A DNA stretch of 50,180 nucleotides from a virus, in IMG/VR virus record IMGVR_UViG_3300036398_002804, positions 1-50,180 of that record; one strand, given 5' to 3'. This document shows positions 15,057-21,031 of the stretch, piece after piece (positions within the stretch are counted from its first letter, which is position 1; each line of letters starts with the position of its first letter). The notes beneath the pieces are model-generated. The model had not been told where the DNA came from. It saw only the letters and a list, made by a program, of their open reading frames with translations, and made no database searches. Both the position numbers and the translations under genes were made by a program.

Positions 15057-15187
15057 TGATAAATTCTGTAATGTCTTTTGATTGTAATGAGTGTAATGGT
15101 CAAGGTCTTATCTTTTGGGGTAATGATCTTGAATATGATGTAGAAAAATGCGATTGCAAAAACTTTGTGTTAGGAGATTTATTTTAA
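15056..15187 (+). CDS. Zinc-binding small protein, 43 aa
   Basis: FDCNECNGQGLIFWG and EKCDCKNFV have CxxC, GxG and CxC, like half of a DnaJ-type or FYDLN-type zinc knuckle. Coupled on both sides by TAATG. Confidence 0.6.
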   Translation: MINSVMSFDCNECNGQGLIFWGNDLEYDVEKCDCKNFVLGDLF

Positions 15188-15399
15188 TGATGACTAGAAA
15201 AGACTATGTAAAAACTGCAAACATTTTAAAAAGTTTTGTAGATGAAATTCCACAAACCACCTATGAGGATTTAGTTCAAGAGTTTGCAGATTGGTTTAAA
15301 TCTGATAACGAAAACTTTGACTTTGCAAGATTTGAAAAGGCTTGCGGAATTGATGAGATTGGTTTAATTCCTGTTGGCTCTGAAATGTTTAAAGTATAA
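15187..15399 (+). CDS. Conserved phage protein, 70 aa
   Basis: Start by TAATG overlap. MTRKDYVKTANILKSF near the start and FADWFKSDNENFDFARFEKACGI are a pattern well known in actinophage proteins (xxRKDYxxIAxxL ... FDRxRFxxACG). Function unknown. All-helical. Confidence 0.7.
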   Translation: MMTRKDYVKTANILKSFVDEIPQTTYEDLVQEFADWFKSDNENFDFARFEKACGIDEIGLIPVGSEMFKV

Positions 15400-15410
15400 A
15401 TAAAAATCCT

Positions 15411-15431
15411 GGACACGATATAAAACTGTCC
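15411..15431 (+). repeat. 3' hairpin of the TAAAAC family, copy 1
   Basis: GGACA / TGTCC arms around CGATATAAAAC, 11 bases after the stop at 15399. Shares AAAATCCTG before the stem and TAAAAC at the 3' side of the loop with copies at 17826, 19049 and 20232. Confidence 0.5.
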
Positions 15432-15450
15432 GAACATTTGTTCTAAAATC

Positions 15451-15568
15451 CCCGAGGCGTTTTCCACAGGTTTATCCACAGGCCTTTACGTGTGATTAAA
15501 AACACACCCCAGATTCCCCAGATCTTTACGGCGTGTCGTTTGAAAATGTCAGTCCAGTCTGATAAGAT
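15451..15568 (+). promoter_or_regulatory. Rightward early promoter module D
   Basis: CCCGAGGCGTTTTCCACAGG (15451-15470, identical to module B), DnaA box TTATCCACA (15472-15480), TGTGA-TTAAAA-ACACA (15491-15506), ACGGCGTGTCG (15528-15538), TTGAAA (15540-15545), 17 bases beginning ATGTCAG, TAAGAT (15563-15568). Confidence 0.65.
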
Positions 15569-15591
15569 AAAGATATAACGAAAGGAAAACT

Positions 15592-15723
15592 ATGAACGAT
15601 AACTATGATTTTGATCGCTATGATGATGAGGCACTTGATTACGCCCTAAGCAAAATTAGTGTTGGTGATTGCTATTGTAAGGCTATGGTGCTATGCTCGT
15701 ATTGTGCGAAAGGATACAGATAA
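15592..15723 (+). CDS. Small acidic cysteine protein, 43 aa
   Basis: CGAAAGGA precedes ATG. An acidic aromatic start (DNYDFDRYDDEALDYAL) is followed by GDCYCKAMVLCSYCAKGY, a probable zinc site with CxC and CxxC. First gene of a five-gene operon joined mostly by TAATG. Confidence 0.6.
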   Translation: MNDNYDFDRYDDEALDYALSKISVGDCYCKAMVLCSYCAKGYR

Positions 15724-15908
15724 TGGGTAAATTTAAAAACACACTAATGGAGATACTTTCTCATAATGATTGCTATGGTAAGGGTTGGCTATACTATGGC
15801 AATAATAAGGACTTTGATGTCTATGCTTGCGAGTGTAATTTGTATTCCGTGCCCGCAGATGAGATAATGGAATACCACCAACTATTTAACACTAAGGAGA
15901 ACGCATAA
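15723..15908 (+). CDS. Small unknown protein, 61 aa
   Basis: TAATG start at 15723. MEILSHNDCYGKGWLYYGNN and FDVYACECNLYSVP. Cysteines are not in a clear metal pattern. No family. Confidence 0.6.
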   Translation: MGKFKNTLMEILSHNDCYGKGWLYYGNNKDFDVYACECNLYSVPADEIMEYHQLFNTKENA

Positions 15909-16117
15909 TGGAATATAATTATTCACTTACTACTTCGTATGACGGAGAGTTAATTCATACCCTGCGAGTTAGCGATATGCTAGAAGCGGTTAATGCTTGG
16001 GATAAATGCGTGGACTATGGAACTGCTAAAGAATACGCAACCTATAATTTATCTGACTTAACAGGTAAAATGTATACTAAAACTTTTTACACTAATGGAG
16101 AGGTCGTAATTAAATAA
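15908..16117 (+). CDS. Small unknown protein, 69 aa
   Basis: TAATG-coupled at both ends. YSLTTSYDGELIHTLRVSDM and AVNAWDKCVDYGTAKEYATY suggest a beta hairpin, a helix and a second hairpin. Early actinophage operons often carry such proteins; function unknown. Confidence 0.65.
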   Translation: MEYNYSLTTSYDGELIHTLRVSDMLEAVNAWDKCVDYGTAKEYATYNLSDLTGKMYTKTFYTNGEVVIK

Positions 16118-16404
16118 TGGGAAGCATAACAGCAATAGGTCTAGCGGATACAACGCTAGACTTAGAAACTCAATTACTTTATCACTTAAAAGGTAATCAC
16201 TATCCACCAGTACCAGCAGAAATGGTTAAGCCTTGTATTGAAGCGATTGACGCATTCTATGATGAGGACTATCAACGCATGATTGAAATGCCTATGGTTG
16301 GCGACTTTCAGATTCTGTATCGTGGCATGACACATGCACCTGCTAGTGCTATCGTTGAACAACACCACCTTGAGTGGTTTATTGATCCAGTAGATGAGGA
16401 TTAA
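16117..16404 (+). CDS. Conserved phage protein, 95 aa
   Basis: TAATG start. TTLDLETQLLYHLKGNHYPP and EMVKPCIEAIDAFYDEDYQR, then a histidine-rich end (GMTHAPASAIVEQHHLEWF). The LxxHLxxNxYPPVP phrase is familiar from actinophages. Function unknown. Confidence 0.7.
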   Translation: MGSITAIGLADTTLDLETQLLYHLKGNHYPPVPAEMVKPCIEAIDAFYDEDYQRMIEMPMVGDFQILYRGMTHAPASAIVEQHHLEWFIDPVDED

Positions 16405-16406
16405 AA

Positions 16407-16631
16407 ATGTCTGCTACAATAAAAACTATGGACTACATGAAAGTTGATTTATTAACTTCAGGGCAATTAGAGGTTGATGATTTAATTTTGGTTGGTGATG
16501 AAGTTGTATCTATTGTTAATATAATTTCATTACCAGATGGATATACCCTTGAAATTATAAATGATTTTGGTGAAAGAGAAATTATTGAAGTTGAAGAGTA
16601 TCAACAATTTTATTTAATGATGTTAGAGTAG
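16407..16631 (+). CDS. Small beta-barrel-like protein, 74 aa
   Basis: Starts 2 bases after the previous stop. VDLLTSGQLEVDDLILVGDE and VVSIVNIISLPDGYTLEIIN resemble an SH3-like or translation-KOW-like fold (a DxIxVxGxVxxI pattern). Last gene of the operon. Function unknown. Confidence 0.65.
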   Translation: MSATIKTMDYMKVDLLTSGQLEVDDLILVGDEVVSIVNIISLPDGYTLEIINDFGEREIIEVEEYQQFYLMMLE

Positions 16632-16650
16632 GCGGGGGCCTCGGGGCAAT

Positions 16651-16716
16651 TTGTCCGTTTTGTACCAATTACGTAATTACGGGGTGTTTGATATTTTCCA
16701 GATTTTATGATATTAT
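16651..16716 (+). promoter_or_regulatory. Leaderless promoter with TGTCCG operator
   Basis: TTGTCCGTTTTGTACCAATT (16651-16670), then TTGATA (16688-16693), 17 bases, TATTAT (16711-16716) with TGA before it; ATG follows after exactly 6 bases. The operator recurs at 19099 (18 of 21 bases equal) and, as ATGTCCGATTTG, on the minus strand at 13526-13537. A GGGGGCCTCGGGG block precedes both plus-strand copies. Confidence 0.65.
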
Positions 16717-16722
16717 TTTTAT

Positions 16723-17442
16723 ATGACCCTAATAAGAAGCAAAGACAGGAAAGTAACCAATGCCGTATCCCCAAATGGAAAAACAGCAACAATTGCCAAC
16801 ACTTTTGGATTACCTAGTGGAAAAGCATATTCATGCCCTGGTGCCACTAGTGTTTGTGAAAGTGTTTGCTACGCAGGAAAACTAGAAAAGATATACAAAG
16901 GTGTACGCAATGTACTCCTAAACAATTGGGAACAATTAAAAGACGCTGATCAAACAACCATGACAGAGTTAATATCTGTAATGATTAATGAGTTTAGAAC
17001 AGATTGTGTTAAGCGTAATGCTAAATTGTTATTCCGCATTCACTGGGACGGTGATTTCTTTAACGATACCTACGCCAATGCCTGGAAAACTGTAATCAAT
17101 AATAATCCTGACATTCAGTTTTGGGTATACACTAGAGTAAAGAGTGCTGCTATCATCCTCAATAGTATTAGTAATCTTTCACTTTACTATTCCGCCGATA
17201 GTGAGAATATCAAAGAAGCCGTAGACTTAAAGTTAAATAACGGTATTCGTATGGCATACCTTGCAAAGAATTTTGCGGTAGGTCAAGAGCATATGAAAGA
17301 AATGATAGGCAAGGTAGGGGCTAAGTGTCCTGAGAATAAAAAGGCTATCCCACTTATCTCAACTAGTGGAAGCGCTTGCGTATCATGCAGTTTGTGTGTA
17401 TACTCTAAGAGCGACATCGTATTCTCGTCATCTAAAAAATAG
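16723..17442 (+). CDS. Gene 88-like phage protein, 239 aa
   Basis: Matches the GP88 family known from mycobacteriophages and others: an N-terminal SPNGKTATIANTFGLPSGKA, the cysteine cluster CPGATSVCESVCYAG (about 40-53), the FRIHWDGDFFN block (about 105-115), and a C-terminal CVSCSLC. The cysteines suggest an iron-sulfur or zinc site, and the FRxHxxGDF motif with the cluster recalls radical-SAM-like or nuclease cores, but the family's function is not known. Expressed from its own leaderless promoter. Confidence 0.85.
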   Translation: MTLIRSKDRKVTNAVSPNGKTATIANTFGLPSGKAYSCPGATSVCESVCYAGKLEKIYKGVRNVLLNNWEQLKDADQTTMTELISVMINEFRTDCVKRNAKLLFRIHWDGDFFNDTYANAWKTVINNNPDIQFWVYTRVKSAAIILNSISNLSLYYSADSENIKEAVDLKLNNGIRMAYLAKNFAVGQEHMKEMIGKVGAKCPENKKAIPLISTSGSACVSCSLCVYSKSDIVFSSSKK

Positions 17443-17451
17443 GGGTATCGC

Positions 17452-17517
17452 TTGGAAACCTTAATAATACTATCAATTATATTCGCCTATATATTCTTCG
17501 CAGGTATGGGGCATTAA
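17452..17517 (+). CDS. Hydrophobic microprotein, 21 aa
   Basis: TTG start with AGGGGT 5 bases upstream. METLIILSIIFAYIFFAGMG plus H is a single membrane helix. Short and non-ATG, so only moderately supported, but similar micro-membrane proteins occur at 12460 and 28769. Confidence 0.4.
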   Translation: METLIILSIIFAYIFFAGMGH

Positions 17518-17518
17518 G

Positions 17519-17593
17519 TGTGGGATAAATCACATCTCAAATAGTGAGATTTCCTAGAAATAACTTGTATTTTTAGGACAAAAATGTTAGACT
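17519..17593 (+). promoter_or_regulatory. Rightward early promoter module E
   Basis: TGTGG-GATAAA-TCACA (17519-17534), TTGTAT (17565-17570), 17 bases, TAGACT (17588-17593). The dyad core GATAAATCACA is identical to module C. Drives the gene at 17631. Confidence 0.6.
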
Positions 17594-17630
17594 TAATAGG
17601 TAAGTCAAACTAACAAGAAGGAGAAAAACC

Positions 17631-17801
17631 ATGACAGTAGCAAACGCAACATACAAGGTAGGCGACACCTACACATCACAAAAATCAAAGGTAGTAGGAA
17701 CAATTACCGAAATTGTGCCAACTAACAAAAACACAGTTCGTGTTAAGTTAGATGTAAATGGCAACACACGCTGGACAACTTGGACAGCAAAGAACGCCTA
17801 A
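17631..17801 (+). CDS. Small SH3-like protein, 56 aa
   Basis: AAGGAG lies 7 bases before ATG. YKVGDTYTSQKSKVVGTITE, then NTVRVKLDVNGNTRWTTW. It is a paralogue of the 56-aa protein at 18398 (YQLGDLFTTSKTGITGRIVK ... TTRVSLQLANGARRLA). A five-strand barrel is likely; the function is unknown. Confidence 0.7.
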   Translation: MTVANATYKVGDTYTSQKSKVVGTITEIVPTNKNTVRVKLDVNGNTRWTTWTAKNA

Positions 17802-17825
17802 CCTTAGCCTAATGGCTAAAAGTCC

Positions 17826-17850
17826 TGAGCATGACTATTAAAACTGCTCA
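17826..17850 (+). repeat. 3' hairpin of the TAAAAC family, copy 2
   Basis: TGAGCA (17826-17831) and TGCTCA (17845-17850) around TGACTATTAAAAC. A separate small hairpin TTAGCC-TAAT-GGCTAA lies just before it at 17804-17819. Both follow the stop at 17801. Confidence 0.5.
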
Positions 17851-17887
17851 ACTAATACCCCCACTAACAGAAAAGGAAACCATCACA

Positions 17888-18310
17888 ATGGCAAGAAGCA
17901 AACCAATCAGCGTGAAAATCGCTACTGCTAAGGTTATCACCGCCTTAGAAACAAGGTTAGCAAACTTAGAGGCTAACTATAAGAAGCAAGACGAAAACGA
18001 AGCAAAGTATCAGAAGGCTTACAAGGCTTGGCAAAAAGAACTTGCTGAGTTCGCAGTAGGTAAAATTGCTAAGGCTGAGAACATCAGAACCAATTATCGT
18101 TCTTGGAACTCAACACTCAATGTTGATTTTGATTTAATTCTCAAAGATGGAGAATTTCCTAAAGAGCCTCAAAAGGATTTTGAGCAACTACATGCTCATA
18201 CCTATAATGAGCAAAAAGAGGAAATGTCCAACGCTATCCGTATCCTCAAGATGACCGACGAGGAAACAGTTAATACTAGCACATATAACGCTATCGCAAG
18301 ATACTTGTAA
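17888..18310 (+). CDS. Coiled-coil phage protein, 140 aa
   Basis: Start at 17888 is chosen because AAAAGGA lies upstream and the in-frame ATG at 17831 falls in the 3' hairpin. MARSKPISVKIATAKVITAL is followed by a long charged helix (LANLEANYKKQDENEAKYQK) and a second helical region. Familiar as a conserved early actinophage protein; function unknown. Confidence 0.7.
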   Translation: MARSKPISVKIATAKVITALETRLANLEANYKKQDENEAKYQKAYKAWQKELAEFAVGKIAKAENIRTNYRSWNSTLNVDFDLILKDGEFPKEPQKDFEQLHAHTYNEQKEEMSNAIRILKMTDEETVNTSTYNAIARYL

Positions 18311-18316
18311 TTAGGT

Positions 18317-18358
18317 GGGGGAAGGGTATTTGACTTCCCCCCTCAAAAATGTTAGACT
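18317..18358 (+). promoter_or_regulatory. Terminator hairpin overlapping a promoter
   Basis: GGGGGAAG (18317-18324) and CTTCCCCC (18334-18341) form an 8-bp stem after the stop at 18310. The -35 TTGACT (18330-18335) begins in the loop and enters the 3' arm; 17 bases later TAGACT (18353-18358). The hairpin can end one transcript while the same DNA starts the next. Confidence 0.6.
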
Positions 18359-18397
18359 AATATAGTAAACAACCACCACAAACGAAAGGCAATACAA

Positions 18398-18568
18398 ATG
18401 ACACTACAAGGATATACATATCAACTAGGTGATTTATTCACCACAAGCAAAACAGGTATCACAGGTAGAATTGTAAAGTTCTCACCTATCAACTCTAAGA
18501 CCACTAGAGTATCTCTACAATTAGCAAATGGTGCCCGCCGTCTTGCTATGGTATCAACAACTAAATAA
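18398..18568 (+). CDS. Small SH3-like protein, 56 aa
   Basis: ACGAAAGG lies upstream of ATG. Same length and layout as its paralogue at 17631, with YxLGDxxTxxKxxxxGxIxxxxPxNxxxTRVxLxxxNG shared. Probably a duplicated regulatory or nucleic-acid-binding protein (inference). Confidence 0.7.
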   Translation: MTLQGYTYQLGDLFTTSKTGITGRIVKFSPINSKTTRVSLQLANGARRLAMVSTTK

Positions 18569-18575
18569 ATAAACA

Positions 18576-18596
18576 GGGGGTAGACAAACTGCCCCC
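18576..18596 (+). repeat. 3' hairpin, likely member of the same family
   Basis: GGGGG and CCCCC arms around TAGACAAACTG, 7 bases after the stop at 18568. The loop ends in AAACTG like the other copies, though the stem differs. Confidence 0.4.
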
Positions 18597-18618
18597 ACCA
18601 ACTAAGGAGGAGCCCCTA

Positions 18619-19029
18619 ATGGAGCAAACAACAGTACATGCAACCGAAGATTATCTTAGATCTCAGATTGCAGAAAAGAATGAACGCATTCTAACACTGG
18701 AGCAACACATCCAAAGAGTAACACAACGTGACTACACAGGCGCTGCTAACCTAACAGCAATGCGTGATCAAATGCATGCGTGGACCACAACTGAATTAGA
18801 AAATCAAGATATCACAAAGGAGCAAGCAGAAGCAATTGCTGAGATTTGTGGATTTGAATTAACTAATGAAGTTGAAGTCATGGTAACCGTAGAATATTCA
18901 ATGACCATTAATGTACCTGCAGGTGAAGATGCTGAAGACATAGTTAATGATATTGATTTTGATGCAATCTCATATGACACTGACAAAATAAATTATGTCT
19001 CTAGTTCAATCTCTAATATAGAAATTTAG
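18619..19029 (+). CDS. Unknown early protein, 136 aa
   Basis: AAGGAGGAG 8 bases before ATG is the strongest ribosome site in the early region. An N-terminal coiled coil (about 10-38) is followed by a helical middle and a C-terminal beta domain with VEVMVTVEYSMTINVPAGED and a repeated acidic NDIDFDAISYDTD. A similar terminal domain occurs in other actinophage proteins. Function unknown. Confidence 0.65.
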   Translation: MEQTTVHATEDYLRSQIAEKNERILTLEQHIQRVTQRDYTGAANLTAMRDQMHAWTTTELENQDITKEQAEAIAEICGFELTNEVEVMVTVEYSMTINVPAGEDAEDIVNDIDFDAISYDTDKINYVSSSISNIEI

Positions 19030-19048
19030 TAGGGGGCTACTAACGTCT

Positions 19049-19073
19049 TAGGCCAGGACGTAAAACTGGCCTA
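19049..19073 (+). repeat. 3' hairpin of the TAAAAC family, copy 4
   Basis: Perfect 8-bp stem TAGGCCAG (19049-19056) and CTGGCCTA (19066-19073) around GACGTAAAA, 19 bases after the stop. The strongest stem of the set. No U-run follows. Confidence 0.55.
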
Positions 19074-19098
19074 CAAAAATCCTCGGGGGCCGTCCGAA

Positions 19099-19178
19099 AT
19101 GTCCGATTTGTACTAATTAAGAAGATTAAACTATTTTCCCCAATCCTAATTGACATTGTCAGCCATGAGTGCTAAACT
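19099..19178 (+). promoter_or_regulatory. Promoter with TGTCCG operator for the DUF932 gene
   Basis: ATGTCCGATTTGTACTAATT (19099-19118) lies 30 bases before TTGACA (19150-19155); 17 bases later TAAACT (19173-19178). A CCTCGGGGGCCGTCCG block precedes the operator. Confidence 0.65.
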
Positions 19179-19204
19179 TAGTTAAAACGATCGAAAGGAT
19201 AAAA

Positions 19205-20221
19205 ATGGCCCACGAGTTAGAAACTCAAAACGGTGTAGCAAGTTTTGCTTCATTCCGTGAACCTGCATGGCACAATCTTGGTACCGTATTTGATACTGAG
19301 AAAAATACAAGCGAAATGCTTTCTGCTGCCAATCTTAATGGCTGGAATGTTAGACTAGAGGATTTAGAAATCCCATCTACTTTAATATCAGATAAGCAAT
19401 ATCAATATGTTGTTCGCACAAACCCTACTAATAAATCTCAAACTGATGTTTTGGGAATTGTTGGTGAGCGTTATGTTCCACTACAAAATGAAGAGTTATT
19501 TGCATTTGGTGATAACATTCTTGATGGTGGCGGGCGTTGGGAAACTGCTGGCTCTCTTAAAGGTGGGCGTGTAGTATTTGGCTCATTAGCATTAGAGCGT
19601 GAAACAATCCTTGATCCTAGTGGAGTTGCAGATAAGGTTAAGACTTATTTGCTTATCAATACATCACATGATGGCTCAATCGCTATTCAAGCAAGCATAA
19701 CACCTGTTCGTGTTGTGTGTGCTAATACTCTTAATGTTGCACTTAACCGTACACGCAAGAAAGATGGCGTAAAACAATCTTTCAAAATCCGTCATACACA
19801 AACCGCTCAGGGTAAGGTTGCCGTTGCTCGTCAAGCACTAGGCATGGCTAATTCTTACATGGACGAATTCGACAAGATGGCTCATGCTATGATATCAAAA
19901 GAAATCTCAGCAAAAGATTTTAATGATATTATTCTTGCTGCTTACCCTAAACCAGAATTAGACACTAAGGGTGCAATCAAGAAGTGGGAAAATAAAGTAG
20001 ATATGATTAACGATATCTATACAGGCGAGTTTAACGGAATGATTGCTGGTAATGCGTGGGGTGCTTTCAATGCACTAACTGAGCGTTTAGACTGGTACCG
20101 TACATCTCGTAGTGCTAATGGCGAAAGCATGTTTGCTGCTGCTTCTGGATTTGACCCTGCAACTAACGCAGAGAAAAATCGTTTGCTAACTGTTGTAAAA
20201 AATACTTTGCAACTGGTTTAG
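19205..20221 (+). CDS. DUF932 (TIGR03299) phage/plasmid-like protein, 338 aa
   Basis: Start at 19205 follows CGAAAGGA; ATGs upstream lie in the promoter. The family pattern is clear: AHELETQNGVASFASFREPAWHNLGTVFD, the WNVRLEDLEI region, GERYVPLQNEE, GGRWETAGSLKGGRVVFGSL, then VVCANTLNVAL. Proteins of this family are common on phages and plasmids near replication or early genes, but their biochemical role is not established. It has its own regulated promoter and a 3' hairpin. Confidence 0.9.
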   Translation: MAHELETQNGVASFASFREPAWHNLGTVFDTEKNTSEMLSAANLNGWNVRLEDLEIPSTLISDKQYQYVVRTNPTNKSQTDVLGIVGERYVPLQNEELFAFGDNILDGGGRWETAGSLKGGRVVFGSLALERETILDPSGVADKVKTYLLINTSHDGSIAIQASITPVRVVCANTLNVALNRTRKKDGVKQSFKIRHTQTAQGKVAVARQALGMANSYMDEFDKMAHAMISKEISAKDFNDIILAAYPKPELDTKGAIKKWENKVDMINDIYTGEFNGMIAGNAWGAFNALTERLDWYRTSRSANGESMFAAASGFDPATNAEKNRLLTVVKNTLQLV

Positions 20222-20231
20222 TAAAAAATCC

Positions 20232-20254
20232 TGAGCAAGATTTAAAACTGCTCA
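20232..20254 (+). repeat. 3' hairpin of the TAAAAC family, copy 5
   Basis: TGAGCA (20232-20237) and TGCTCA (20249-20254) around AGATTTAAAAC, 10 bases after the stop and 6 bases before the tRNA. It could mark the processing point between mRNA and tRNA. Confidence 0.55.
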
Positions 20255-20260
20255 CCATTT

Positions 20261-20334
20261 GGTTCTGTAGCATAGTTGGTTAATGCGCTACCCTGTCACG
20301 GTAGAGATCGTGGGTTCAAGTCCCATCAGAGCCG
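20261..20334 (+). tRNA. tRNA-Asp (GTC)
   Basis: Acceptor arms GGTTCTG and CAGAGCC pair fully but for G-U. The D arm is AGCATAGTTGGTTAATGCG-like, the anticodon loop CTGTCAC has GTC at 20295-20297 and the T arm is GTGGG-TTCAAGT-CCCAT. Discriminator G; CCA is not encoded. Located between early operons. Confidence 0.95.
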
Positions 20335-20418
20335 CAAGCGGGCCCGAGGGATATAACATTTTTGTTATAATTGTATTACGTTGAAATGATATTTTTCCCA
20401 TTTTTCTATTAAGAGTAG

Positions 20419-20447
20419 TTGATTTATTTCCCAGTTTGCTGTAGAAT
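20419..20447 (+). promoter_or_regulatory. Leaderless promoter TTGATT-17-TAGAAT
   Basis: TTGATT (20419-20424), 17 bases, TAGAAT (20442-20447), then ATG after 7 bases. Upstream (20335-20418) there is a GGGCCCGAGGG block and an AT hairpin TATAAC-ATTTTT-GTTATA. Confidence 0.65.
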
Positions 20448-20454
20448 TAATATC

Positions 20455-20616
20455 ATGACCACTACATACAAACCATACACAATAGATGAAATCGTAACCA
20501 CTATCTATGAAGATAACCTAGAACACTTTGAATTCATAGAGGCAATGAACGCAGGAGACTGCGACTGCAACCTACATACCACACTAAATACTATTATGCA
20601 ATACTGGGGAGAATAA
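20455..20616 (+). CDS. Conserved actinophage small protein, 53 aa
   Basis: The start at 20455 fits the leaderless promoter. YEDNLEHFEFIEAMNAGDCD and CNLHTTLNTIMQYW match a small actinophage family (acidic helix, GDCDC, then IHTT-like helix). Function unknown. Its stop overlaps the next ATG. Confidence 0.7.
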   Translation: MTTTYKPYTIDEIVTTIYEDNLEHFEFIEAMNAGDCDCNLHTTLNTIMQYWGE

Positions 20617-20774
20617 TGTTTGAATATACAGAAGAAGATTTATTAAATATGATTTATGGCATTGACACTGTTGCTTTAACGATTAATGCTGATGAGAATC
20701 CTGCTATTTATAATTACTTAGTTACCGCCTCAGATTTCTTAAAGCGTTTGGATTCAGAAGGGTACTTTGTATAA
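20616..20774 (+). CDS. Small acidic protein, 52 aa
   Basis: TAATG-coupled at both ends. FEYTEEDLLNMIYGIDTVAL and NPAIYNYLVTASDFLKRLDS, all helical. No family. Confidence 0.6.
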   Translation: MFEYTEEDLLNMIYGIDTVALTINADENPAIYNYLVTASDFLKRLDSEGYFV

Positions 20775-21013
20775 TGTGGACTAGATATGATTACTTATGT
20801 ACTAACTGTGATGCTTTAATTGAGGTTACCGCCAATGTTAAGCCTGCCCTGGATGCTGACTGTATCTGTGGCAATAGTGCCGTTATTAATATTGGAACTA
20901 CTCCAGCCCATAAACCAGGAAGTTGGGTCAAGTCAAAGAAACTTCAAAAGGTGACCAAAGTCACAAAGCCAGAAGTTGTAAAGATAGACACAAACCCCTA
21001 TACTTTATATTAA
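20774..21013 (+). CDS. FmdB-like zinc-ribbon protein, 79 aa
   Basis: RYDYLCTNCDALIEV and DADCICGNSAVIN form the two cysteine knuckles of an FmdB/CxxC zinc ribbon, followed by a basic tail with KVTKVTKPEVVK. The FmdB-like start MxxYxYxCxxC is shared with the gene at 43559. It may bind RNA or DNA (inference). Confidence 0.65.
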   Translation: MWTRYDYLCTNCDALIEVTANVKPALDADCICGNSAVINIGTTPAHKPGSWVKSKKLQKVTKVTKPEVVKIDTNPYTLY

Positions 21014-21031
21014 GACCTAAGAAAGGACCCA

